NCBI GenBank assembly: GCA_937868545.1
Contig: CALMMX010000078.1
Location: 1 to 64,000 of the forward strand
Length of the DNA stretch: 64,000 nucleotides
DNA from: an uncultured Bacteroidota bacterium
GTDB lineage: Bacteria; Bacteroidota; Bacteroidia; B-17B0; Aurantibacillaceae
Direction of reading: 5' to 3'
Positions 44,335-52,085 of the stretch are shown here, piece after piece. A program made the translations under genes and the position numbers. Within the stretch, counting starts at the first letter, position 1, and every line of letters starts with the position of its first letter. The notes beneath the pieces are model-generated. The model saw nothing but the letters and a program-made list of their open reading frames with translations. It did no database searches and was not told the origin of the DNA.

Positions 44335-45735
44335 TTAAAACTTTAAACCTATTAATAAAACATCATCAATTTGCTCGTAGTTACCTTTATATTTGACAAA
44401 GAAATCTTTTAAAATTTCTTTTTGAGTTGACAATTCTTCGGTAGAGTTTTTTTGAATTAATGAAATTAAGTTCTTACTCATTATTTTTTTATTTTTTTCA
44501 CCCCCAATTTGGTCATAATAGCCATCAGTAAAACAATACAATAAATCCCCCTGTTTAACTTGTATTTCAATGTCTGAGAAGTTGGTTTTATAGTCAAATT
44601 GTGTTCCTCCAATTGGTCTTTTAGTGCCCTTATAATCTTTAAGTTGATTTTCACTTATATGTAGCAACGTTCGGTTTGCCCCAGAATAAACAATATTATT
44701 AGTGTCGTTGTTTATTTGAATAATTCCAACATCCATCCCATCATTGTTATGATTATTGTTTAAATCATCTTGGTTCAGTGTTTTTATTATTGAGGTGTGA
44801 AGTTCTGTTAATATTTCACAGGGTGTCTTTGCTCTTTCGGTACTTAAAATAATTTCAAAAAGAAAGTGACCTACAATTGATAATAAAGCACCAGGAACAC
44901 CATGCCCTGTACAATCTGATACAGCTATATAAATTAAATTATTTTTTTTATATCCCCACAAAAAATCCCCACTAACCTTGTCTTTTGGCATAAATAATAC
45001 AAAAGATTGTTTATGTAATTTTTGTAGCTTAATTTCATTTGATAAGATTGCTTCTTGAATATTTTTAGAGTAATCAATGCTATTGTCAATTTCCATTTTA
45101 CTTTGTTCAATTTGGTCTTTTTGTAATGCAAGTAGTTTATTTTTTTTATTAGTTTTAATAAAAAAGTAAATAAGAAATAATATAAACAAGAACAATACTA
45201 TAAAAGAAATGTAAGTAAGTTTTTCTATCTTTTTTTTCTGTATCAACTTTAGTTTGTTGTTTTCCTCTATTTCTTTTTGTAAGGCACTGTTGTTATAGAA
45301 AACACTATATGCTATTGAGGCCGTTAGGTCATAACGTTCTACAGATTCTAATATATTTAAACAGTTGTTATAATATGTAAATGAAGTGTCAAAATGTTTT
45401 CTTAAATCATATATATAACCAATATCAAGTGTTAATGATTTTAAAGTGTCATACTTTTCGAGCTCAACCGATAAATCTATTGCTTGTTTAGCAAAACTGG
45501 TGTTAAATTTAAAACAGTTTTTTTCATTTAGTTCACCCAATAATGCTAATTGATAATAATGGATTTCAAACAGTAAATCTAATTGTTGTGATGGAGAGCT
45601 TGAAAGTTGAGCCTCTTTAATTAGTAGGTCAAATTGTTTTAATGAATCTTTATGTGTTTGGGAATTTAAAAATTGGATAGAAGTAAATAGTAGTACAATT
45701 AATAAATGACATTTACTTCTTCTTACCGCAAACAT
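44335..45735 (-). CDS. Membrane-anchored SpoIIE (PP2C) serine/threonine phosphatase
   Basis: The protein has 466 residues. An N-terminal hydrophobic signal/anchor precedes a helical, TPR-like region (about 30-150). A membrane helix lies at 175-195 (ISFIVLFLFILFLIYFFI), followed by a coiled coil and the PP2C domain at 240-466. Metal ligands are Asp257 in KVSGDFLWG and Asp274 in AVSDCTGHGVPGA, and a later Asp lies in CFTDGYYDQIGG. Enzymes of this type dephosphorylate STAS-domain anti-anti-sigma proteins opposite SiaB/GHKL kinases. A SiaB-like protein is encoded at 18.3 kb in this window, but no STAS protein is visible. It is divergent from YceI. Confidence 0.9.
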   Translation of the reverse strand: MFAVRRSKCHLLIVLLFTSIQFLNSQTHKDSLKQFDLLIKEAQLSSSPSQQLDLLFEIHYYQLALLGELNEKNCFKFNTSFAKQAIDLSVELEKYDTLKSLTLDIGYIYDLRKHFDTSFTYYNNCLNILESVERYDLTASIAYSVFYNNSALQKEIEENNKLKLIQKKKIEKLTYISFIVLFLFILFLIYFFIKTNKKNKLLALQKDQIEQSKMEIDNSIDYSKNIQEAILSNEIKLQKLHKQSFVLFMPKDKVSGDFLWGYKKNNLIYIAVSDCTGHGVPGALLSIVGHFLFEIILSTERAKTPCEILTELHTSIIKTLNQDDLNNNHNNDGMDVGIIQINNDTNNIVYSGANRTLLHISENQLKDYKGTKRPIGGTQFDYKTNFSDIEIQVKQGDLLYCFTDGYYDQIGGEKNKKIMSKNLISLIQKNSTEELSTQKEILKDFFVKYKGNYEQIDDVLLIGLKF

Positions 45736-45821
45736 TATAATTTTACTTTTAATTGATGTCTTTAAGTTATAAATATAAATGATTATTTTTACATTATTGA
45801 CTATGGGTTGATTCTATTTAT

Positions 45822-46358
45822 ATGAAAAAATTATTTATTTTAATTCTTACCTTTTCCTTTTATTTTGCTAATGCTCAAAAAGGTGCATTAACAGTTAAAA
45901 AGTACACTGTTGGGTTTAAAATTAAAAATGCTAATATTTATGTAAGTGGGGTTTTTAACGGAGTAACCGCAGATTTAAATTTTGACCCATCAAATCCTGT
46001 ATTAGGAAGTTTCGAAGGTAAGCTAGATGTATCTTCTTTAGCAACTGGTATAGAAATGCGCGACAAGCATTTAAAAAAAGCAGAATTTTTTGATGTTAAA
46101 AACAATCCTTTTATAATAATTAAATCTGTTTCAATTACTAAAGTCAAAGAAAACACATATTCTGCAAAGTGCAGTTTAACCTTAAAAGGAAAGACAAAGG
46201 AAGTTGTATTACCTTTTACTATTGTTAATAATGGTACAACTTATGAGATAAAGGGTGTTTTAAGTTTAAAACGATTAGATTTTGGAATTGGTTCTCCTAG
46301 TGTTATCATGTCTAATAATGTAGAAGTTTTATTAAATTTTACAGTTGCGCAAAATTAA
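45822..46358 (+). CDS. YceI family periplasmic protein
   Basis: This is a lipocalin-like exported protein of 178 residues with signal peptide MKKLFILILTFSFYFANAQ. Family features are VGFKIKNANIYVSGVFNGVTADLNFDP, a GIEMRDKHLKKAEFFDVKNNPFI segment and KLTLKGKTKEV-like LTLKGKTKEVVLPF. It ends with LDFGIGSPSVIMSNNVEVLLNF. YceI proteins bind isoprenoid-like lipids, and their physiological role is poorly defined. It is monocistronic. The convergent GNAT gene ends 22 bp away, with no clear terminator hairpin between them. Confidence 0.92.
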   Translation: MKKLFILILTFSFYFANAQKGALTVKKYTVGFKIKNANIYVSGVFNGVTADLNFDPSNPVLGSFEGKLDVSSLATGIEMRDKHLKKAEFFDVKNNPFIIIKSVSITKVKENTYSAKCSLTLKGKTKEVVLPFTIVNNGTTYEIKGVLSLKRLDFGIGSPSVIMSNNVEVLLNFTVAQN

Positions 46359-46380
46359 AGCACCAATAATTTATTGTTAG

Positions 46381-46875
46381 TTAAATACGTTTACCTACAA
46401 TTATAAGCCCTCTTTCTGCGTCTATCATGTTTGCAATCTTTGGTAAATGCGCCCATTTTTGAAAACCCATATTATAAAATAGTTTCAAACTTGGTTCGTT
46501 ATGGTCAAAGATAAAACCTAGTAAAGTTTTTATTTTTAATCTTGGACTCTCATCAAATGCTTTTTGAATACAATGTTTACCTAGCCCTTTTCCTCTATAT
46601 GTGGGTTCTAAATAAATACTAATTTCAACAGTTCCATCATAGGCAGGTCTTCCGTAAAACGAATTAAAACTCAACCATCCAGCATAATTGCCACCTACTT
46701 CTAGTATCCATAAAGGCCTACTGTTTTCATTGTGGTTATCAAACCAAAGTTGTTTACTTTCAATGGTAACGGGTTCTAAATCGGCTGTAACTAACCTCGA
46801 TTCTATGGTAGAATTATAAGTTTCAACTATTCTTGTTAAATCATCTTGTTGGGCAATTTTAAAAATAACATTCAT
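46381..46875 (-). CDS. GNAT family N-acetyltransferase
   Basis: The protein has 164 residues. The acetyl-CoA loop is the EISIYLEPTYRGKGLGKHCIQ region (about 86-106), with VGGNYAGWLSFNSFYGR before it and NEPSLKLFYNMGF after it. This arrangement resembles phosphinothricin/L-methionine sulfoximine-type acetyltransferases. The substrate is unknown. It lies 4 bp downstream of the alpha/beta hydrolase and is the last gene of a four-gene minus-strand run. Confidence 0.9.
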   Translation of the reverse strand: MNVIFKIAQQDDLTRIVETYNSTIESRLVTADLEPVTIESKQLWFDNHNENSRPLWILEVGGNYAGWLSFNSFYGRPAYDGTVEISIYLEPTYRGKGLGKHCIQKAFDESPRLKIKTLLGFIFDHNEPSLKLFYNMGFQKWAHLPKIANMIDAERGLIIVGKRI

Positions 46876-46879
46876 ATGT

Positions 46880-47677
46880 TTACAAATAACAGGCTCTTAA
46901 AAATTTCCTTAAATGTTTATTACAAACCATCGGACTCTCTAAAAACCCCATGTGTCCATCATATTCTAAATATAAAATATGTTTTTGTTTTATCAACTCA
47001 GCTTGTTCTAATAATTGTTGATATGGTAATACATTGTCTAATTCGCCTATTACCATCATTACAGGATAATTTACCATGCCTAAAATGATATCTCTATTTG
47101 GCCTATCCTTCATGCCCTCAAGCGATGCAATAATACTTTGTTTTGAAACAGATGATGCTATTTTCTGAGCAAATACAATTTCGTCTTTTAAATATTTAAT
47201 GTTTTTTGAGGCAAATAAATTTTTTATAACTTCAGTTGTAAAAATTTTATGATTGGCTTTAACAACCTTGATAGATCGTGTTCTATCTCTTTTTTTGTCA
47301 GGACTATCTTCATAGGCAGTTGAATGAAATAAACACAAACCTCTTAAATTATCTGGGAACAATTCGGCAAAAGCAAGGCCTGCATAACCACCCATACTGT
47401 GCCCAACTATAACGTATTTTTTTAAACGCAAACTGTCCATTACTGCTTTTACGCATTTAGCCATTAGTTCAACTGTATGCACATAACCAAAACATTCCGT
47501 ATCTCCATGTCCTGGCAAATCAATGGCAATTACTCTATACGATTTAGATAAATTTGAAATGGTATTTTGCCATATTTTATGTGAACCTAAAAAGCCATGC
47601 AGCAAAACTACCACACGCCCCTTTCCTGTATCAGAAAAACTTACATGTCCTTTTTTAAATAAAGCTGTTTTTTGCAT
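46880..47677 (-). CDS. Alpha/beta-fold hydrolase
   Basis: The protein has 265 residues. The triad is inferred as Ser94 in VGHSMGGYAG, Asp214 in VIGELDNVLP and His242 in EYDGHMGFLESP. The oxyanion region is LLHGFLGSHKIW (24-36). The sequence most resembles the MhpC/haloperoxidase-type broad hydrolase group, and the substrate is not predictable. The start codon directly abuts the J-protein stop, which suggests translational coupling. Confidence 0.9.
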   Translation of the reverse strand: MQKTALFKKGHVSFSDTGKGRVVVLLHGFLGSHKIWQNTISNLSKSYRVIAIDLPGHGDTECFGYVHTVELMAKCVKAVMDSLRLKKYVIVGHSMGGYAGLAFAELFPDNLRGLCLFHSTAYEDSPDKKRDRTRSIKVVKANHKIFTTEVIKNLFASKNIKYLKDEIVFAQKIASSVSKQSIIASLEGMKDRPNRDIILGMVNYPVMMVIGELDNVLPYQQLLEQAELIKQKHILYLEYDGHMGFLESPMVCNKHLRKFLRACYL

Positions 47678-48619
47678 TTACTGTTTTCTAAAAAAATCAT
47701 TAGCGTCACTAATGTAAGCGATATATTTCGAATTTCCGTTTAGCACAGTTAAAATTTCAATTGTTTCTGAATTTGAAAATTGTACTGGTTTTTTTTCCCA
47801 ATTTTGAAATTGCACAACCTCATTAAAACCTCCCACCACATTTTTATTTAGACTAGTATTGTTTGGATCCCAATGATTACCCAACATACATTTCCAATAA
47901 ACCCCTGTATTAGGTAAAAAAGAAAACTCAATCAAATAATCTTTTTGCAAATAAGCGTACTGTAAAAAGTTGTTGGTTTTATTTTCATACACACAAATTA
48001 CAGCATCACAACCACTTGAATTGTTTATCTTTAAAACATTGTTTGTTTCAAATGTTTTGGGTTCACCAAAATAAGAAGCATATGGTTTATCGCCATTTTT
48101 CAATACTGGCGCAGGGTTTTCAGAAACAATTTTTATTGCTTTATTTTCATGCGCAGTTGGTTCTTTAGAAAATATTGAAACGATTAATAGCAACAAACCT
48201 ACAGCTATTGGAGTTGCAAACATTACATATTTGTAATCTGAATATTTATTTGTTTGTTGTTGTTGAGTATTACTTTCCTGTTTTTTTGCATTGTAATAAT
48301 CTTTGTAATACTGCCTCTGTTTTAGCTCTTCTTGCGTTACATCCCAATTTTTTTTGTTTGCTTGGCGCTGATGGGCTCTACTAACGTTTTTGGAACTTGT
48401 TGCATTTGATTGTGAAATTAAATAGTCGTACCTTCTTTTTTTATCAGGATTAGATAGAACGTCATAAGCAACTAAAATGTTTTCAAACAAGGCTTTCGCA
48501 TTAGGATTATTAGGGTTTTTATCTGGATGATAAATTTTTGCTAATTTCCTAAAGGCAGTTTTTATTTCGACAATTGATGCGTTCTTAGTTAAACCTAATA
48601 TCGAATAGTAATCGGACAT
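47678..48619 (-). CDS. Membrane-anchored J-domain protein with extracytoplasmic-type C-terminal domain
   Basis: The protein has 313 residues. The J domain occupies residues 4-66 with the HPD motif at 31-33 (KIYHPDKNPNNP). A basic linker follows, then one membrane helix (131-151, VMFATPIAVGLLLLIVSIF). A beta-rich C-terminal domain has SYFGEPKTFETNNVLKIN, AVICVYENKTNN and WKCMLGNHWDPNN. The J domain would recruit DnaK in the cytoplasm, while the C-terminal part would lie on the other side of the membrane. It lies 10 bp after an orphan substrate-binding lipoprotein gene and directly before the hydrolase. The client is unknown. Confidence 0.87.
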   Translation of the reverse strand: MSDYYSILGLTKNASIVEIKTAFRKLAKIYHPDKNPNNPNAKALFENILVAYDVLSNPDKKRRYDYLISQSNATSSKNVSRAHQRQANKKNWDVTQEELKQRQYYKDYYNAKKQESNTQQQQTNKYSDYKYVMFATPIAVGLLLLIVSIFSKEPTAHENKAIKIVSENPAPVLKNGDKPYASYFGEPKTFETNNVLKINNSSGCDAVICVYENKTNNFLQYAYLQKDYLIEFSFLPNTGVYWKCMLGNHWDPNNTSLNKNVVGGFNEVVQFQNWEKKPVQFSNSETIEILTVLNGNSKYIAYISDANDFFRKQ

Positions 48620-48629
48620 TAAGCAGATC

Positions 48630-50324
48630 TTATTTTACCTTATACGCTTTTGTTAAATCGTAATAGCGCATTGCATTTAAATGCAAACCTTTAACTTTGC
48701 TTGTAAGTAAACGGTAAGACCCTTCGTACCAAAGCGGAATAATTACAGCATCATTCATAAGCTGTTGTTCTGCTTTCATAAAATAATAGTATGATGTGTC
48801 TTTATTATTTGCAAACTTACCTTTTGTAAAGTAAGTATCGTAATCTTTATTTTGGTATCTTGATGTGTTTGGATAGCTGTATATAGTATCTACACTAGGA
48901 ACTCCACTACCATAAAATAATGTCAAATAAGTTTCAGGACTAGGATAATCAGCAACCCAAGCATCTCTATAAATGCTGCCTTTGCCAATCATTTGTAAAT
49001 CAGTTTTTTGTTTATTTGGTAATGATTCAAAATTGATATTAATGTTTAAATTTTCTTTAAGTTGTTTTTGTATTTCAACTGCAACACTACTGTTTCTTGA
49101 GTTCCCAGAGTTTACTATTACAGTAGTTTCTGGAAAACCTTTACCTTCAGGATATCCTGCTTCTGCTAATAATTGTTTTGCTTTTGCAATATTTAAAGAA
49201 TATCCAATAATAGATTTTATGTCGTAACCAGAAAATGTATTTGGTGTAATTCCATTAATAGCAGATGCAATAGCTTGGCCTTGTAAAATATTGTTTATAA
49301 TTCTTTCCCTATCAATTGCATAATTTACAGCTTGCCTTACTTTTACATTATTGAATGGTGCTTTCTTTGTGTTAAAAGTATAGTATTGGCTAATCATTTC
49401 TGGCTCATGATGTAATATTGATTTTGGCGGATTACTTTGAAATTCATTAATGTTTTTTTCTAGCATGTCTTTTACTCTTAATGAAGGTAAAGTGTTTACT
49501 AAATCGGTTTTCCCATTTTCAAAACTAGTTAAACCTTCTTCAATAGAAGAAAACAAATTAATTATAACTGTATCTAAATATGGTAAAGAGCAACCTGCGC
49601 TATCAGTTCTATAATAATTTTTGTTTTTAACTAAAACACACTGTGATGCATTTGAAGATGGGTCATAAATAAAAGGGCCTGCACCTACTTTCATATTTGT
49701 GCCATACGCTTTATATGCAACTTCACTAATGATAGAAGCTGCTGGATGCGCCAACAGCTGTATAAAGCTTAAACTTGGTTGTTCTAATAGTATTTGTATG
49801 GTGCTTTCATCAATAACTTTTACTCCAGCCAATGAGTTTGCTTTTTTGTCGTAAAAATCATTCGCTCCAAGCAATTTATCTTTTAAAACTGTTTCAAACT
49901 GGAAATTAAAATCCGATTTAGTAGATAATAATTCTAAAGAAAACTTCACGTCATTACTTGTAATTACAGGGCCTTTTCCATCTGGAAAGCATTTGTCATC
50001 ATGAAAACGAGCGTTTTTATTTAAATGAAAAGTAATAGTTTTTCCATCTGCCGAAACTTCCCACTTTTCTGCAATTCCAGGAATAGCATCCAATGTATGA
50101 GGATTAAGCCTTACAAGGCATTCATGCATTTGCGAAGTAATAAGAGCCTCGGTTTGGGCTGTAATTAGCAATGGAAATACAGATCTAATCTCTGTGTTTT
50201 CTGCAATTGAAAAGGCACCGCCGTTTTTTTCAGATTGTTTTTTTTCACCACCGTTATTTTTTTCGTTGCAAGAAAATAATAAAACCGAAAAAGTTATAAT
50301 GGAAATATTTAGTAATGATTTCAT
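48630..50324 (-). CDS. Oligopeptide-type ABC transporter substrate-binding lipoprotein (SBP_bac_5)
   Basis: The protein has 564 residues with lipobox LFSC (Cys19). The DppA/OppA-like fold is marked by LVRLNPHTLDAIPGIAEKWEVSADGKTITF-type strands (TLDAIPGIAEKWEVS, TITFHLNKNARFHD). Further landmarks are ITSNDVKFSLEL, YYTFNTKKAPFNNVKVRQAVNYAIDRERI and KQLLAEAGYPEGKGFP. It binds a solute, probably a peptide, at the membrane surface. No permease or ATPase gene lies nearby, so it is an orphan binding protein here. It is the first gene of the run leading into the J-protein gene (10 bp gap). A TAATTTTG -7 box lies about 40 bp upstream of its ATG. Confidence 0.92.
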   Translation of the reverse strand: MKSLLNISIITFSVLLFSCNEKNNGGEKKQSEKNGGAFSIAENTEIRSVFPLLITAQTEALITSQMHECLVRLNPHTLDAIPGIAEKWEVSADGKTITFHLNKNARFHDDKCFPDGKGPVITSNDVKFSLELLSTKSDFNFQFETVLKDKLLGANDFYDKKANSLAGVKVIDESTIQILLEQPSLSFIQLLAHPAASIISEVAYKAYGTNMKVGAGPFIYDPSSNASQCVLVKNKNYYRTDSAGCSLPYLDTVIINLFSSIEEGLTSFENGKTDLVNTLPSLRVKDMLEKNINEFQSNPPKSILHHEPEMISQYYTFNTKKAPFNNVKVRQAVNYAIDRERIINNILQGQAIASAINGITPNTFSGYDIKSIIGYSLNIAKAKQLLAEAGYPEGKGFPETTVIVNSGNSRNSSVAVEIQKQLKENLNININFESLPNKQKTDLQMIGKGSIYRDAWVADYPSPETYLTLFYGSGVPSVDTIYSYPNTSRYQNKDYDTYFTKGKFANNKDTSYYYFMKAEQQLMNDAVIIPLWYEGSYRLLTSKVKGLHLNAMRYYDLTKAYKVK

Positions 50325-50363
50325 AGGTCGCTTTACCTTTAAGTTAAAAACCGCTTAAATATA

Positions 50364-50371
50364 CAAAATTA
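50364..50371 (-). promoter_or_regulatory. -7 box TAATTTTG before the binding-protein operon
   Basis: This is a perfect TAnnTTTG on the minus strand, 39 bp from the ATG at 50324. No TTG at 19-bp spacing is present, so only the -7 element is supported. Confidence 0.45.
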
Positions 50372-50501
50372 TCGATAACATAAATAATATATCTGTTTAT
50401 TTTAGTTTTGACCCTAAAAAAAAGGTGTTTTTATTTTGTTTTTTCCAAATATCCTTTTAATATTGCATGACTTTTAGCTAAGGCTTAAAATTTACTATAC
50501 T

Positions 50502-51311
50502 ATGAAGAATTTTTGTTTATTAATACTTTTATCTGCTATCCTTAACATTAAAGGCTTTTCACAGGGCGGTGTTATAATTTTAGAAGGAAATTATCAAGGT
50601 AAAAACCTTTATATACAAAACCCGTTTGGTAGTGGTGGCGTAGGTTTTTGTATAACTGAAATTTTAGTTAATGGAAATATTACTACTGATGAGATTAACT
50701 CAAGTGCTTTTGAAATTGATTTTAAACCACATAAATTAACTATTGGAGAAAAAGTTGAAATTAAAATAAAACATAAAGTTGATTGCAAACCAAAAGTTTT
50801 AAACCCAGAAGTTTTAAAACCAAAAAGTACATTTGAAGTTGTTTCTATGACAATTGATAAAGATGGTACAGTGAAATGGTCAACTCGTTCTGAGACAGGA
50901 AAACTTACTTTTGCTGTTGAACAGTTCAGATGGAACAAATGGGTGAAAGTTGGAGAAGTTGAAGGTGTGGGAACGCCAAGTAATAATAATTACTCTTTTA
51001 AAATAACACCTCATTCTGGTAAAAATCAAATTCGTGTTCGTCAAACAGATTATACTGGCCAACCACGTTTATCTAAACCAGTAGATTTCATATCGGATGT
51101 TCCAGATATTACATTTGCTCCTGTAAAAGTATCTAAAGACATTAATTTTGTTGCTTCTGATAAGCCAGTAGAAACTATGTATGAAATTTATGACCAATAC
51201 GGTAATGTTGTAAAAAGAGGTTTTGGTTCAACAATAGATGCATCTAACCTAACAAAAGGTGGGTATTTCTTAAATTACGATAATAAAATGGGTGAGTTTA
51301 TTAAAAAATAA
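50502..51311 (+). CDS. Exported hypothetical protein with sorting-domain-like end
   Basis: The protein has 269 residues with signal peptide MKNFCLLILLSAILNIKGFSQ. The mature N-terminal part has GGVIILEGNYQGKNLYIQNP, and a central Ig-like segment contains TVKWSTRSETGKLTFAVEQFRWNKW-type strands (KLTFAVEQFRW). The last 65 residues (MYEIYDQYGNVVKRGFGSTIDASNLTKGGYFLNYDN) resemble a short Por-type sorting fold but lack the usual YPNP signature and basic end. I do not recognise a named family, though similar proteins are widespread in the phylum. A strong terminator follows. Confidence 0.75.
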   Translation: MKNFCLLILLSAILNIKGFSQGGVIILEGNYQGKNLYIQNPFGSGGVGFCITEILVNGNITTDEINSSAFEIDFKPHKLTIGEKVEIKIKHKVDCKPKVLNPEVLKPKSTFEVVSMTIDKDGTVKWSTRSETGKLTFAVEQFRWNKWVKVGEVEGVGTPSNNNYSFKITPHSGKNQIRVRQTDYTGQPRLSKPVDFISDVPDITFAPVKVSKDINFVASDKPVETMYEIYDQYGNVVKRGFGSTIDASNLTKGGYFLNYDNKMGEFIKK

Positions 51312-51330
51312 ACCATTCAGAAACACTTTA

Positions 51331-51356
51331 AAAAGCGCCTTATAGGCGCTTTTTTT
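51331..51356 (+). terminator. Intrinsic terminator
   Basis: A perfect 9-bp stem AAAAGCGCC / GGCGCTTTT with loop TTATA is followed by T residues, 20 bp after the stop of the exported protein gene. Confidence 0.9.
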
Positions 51357-51385
51357 ATGCAATACAATTACATCAAATTAATACA

Positions 51386-51775
51386 ATGACACAACACATT
51401 GCTCATACAACTGTTTTAGTAAAGGAATATGATGAAGCTATTTCATATTTTACCCAAAAGTTGAATTTTAAACTTATTCAGGATATAAATATAAGCGAAC
51501 TAAAGCGTTGGGTAATAATTTGTCCTCCTGGCTCAATAGGAGGCAGTTTGTTGCTTTCAAAAGCCACAAACGACAAACAACTCACATTAGTTGGAAATCA
51601 AGCTGGAGGAAAAGTGTTTTTGTTTTTATATACTGATGATTTTTGGAGAGATTATAAAGTGATGTCAGAAAATCAGATTAAATTTTTGGAGTTACCAAGA
51701 GTGGAGCCTCATGGAACCGTAGTTGTTTTTGAAGATTTATACGGTAATAAATGGGATTTTATACAGCCTAAATAG
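51386..51775 (+). CDS. VOC (glyoxalase/bleomycin-resistance) family protein
   Basis: The protein has 129 residues. It has the paired beta-alpha-beta-beta-beta fold pattern: HTTVLVKEYDEAISYFTQKLNFKLIQD at the N-terminus and VEPHGTVVVFEDLYGNKWDF at the C-terminus. Candidate metal ligands are His6 and a Glu in VFEDLYGN. Family members bind a divalent metal and act on varied small molecules, so no substrate is predicted. It stands alone after a terminator. Confidence 0.9.
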   Translation: MTQHIAHTTVLVKEYDEAISYFTQKLNFKLIQDINISELKRWVIICPPGSIGGSLLLSKATNDKQLTLVGNQAGGKVFLFLYTDDFWRDYKVMSENQIKFLELPRVEPHGTVVVFEDLYGNKWDFIQPK

Positions 51776-52085
51776 TGTTAATTTAATTTCGATTAAATGT
51801 GATACAAATTTTATTCAATCTTATTTTAAATCTCTAAAACGCCATTATTATTGATGTTCTTTAACAGTAGAATTTGCTGTGAATCTATTACTAAACATAA
51901 ATATAAAAGCCAATTGAGCCTCACAACGATGTTAACCAATTAATGTAAATGTGGTTAATTATTAAATACAAATTGGTTTATAAATGAATTGGTTAAAGTA
52001 TATAGGTGTTTTAAAATGCTTTATATAAAAAAACCTCGAAAGATATTTCTTTCGAGGTTTTTTTTATAATGTTTAATGTTATTTA
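51776..52085. other. 310-bp non-coding region
   Basis: No credible gene is seen between the VOC and OmpA genes. It contains a perfect 10-bp inverted repeat TTAACCAATT (51932-51941) / AATTGGTTAA (51987-51996) separated by 45 bp, plus a third AATTGGTTT copy at 51971. Its right end holds the strong convergent terminator of the OmpA gene. No tRNA or known small RNA is apparent. Confidence 0.6.
52027..52065. terminator. Strong bidirectional intrinsic terminator
   Basis: A 16-bp perfect stem, AAAAAAACCTCGAAAG (52027-52042) paired with its complement at 52049-52064, has a 6-nt loop and T-rich runs on both strands. It ends the OmpA-family gene on the minus strand, 21 bp past the stop. Confidence 0.92.
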
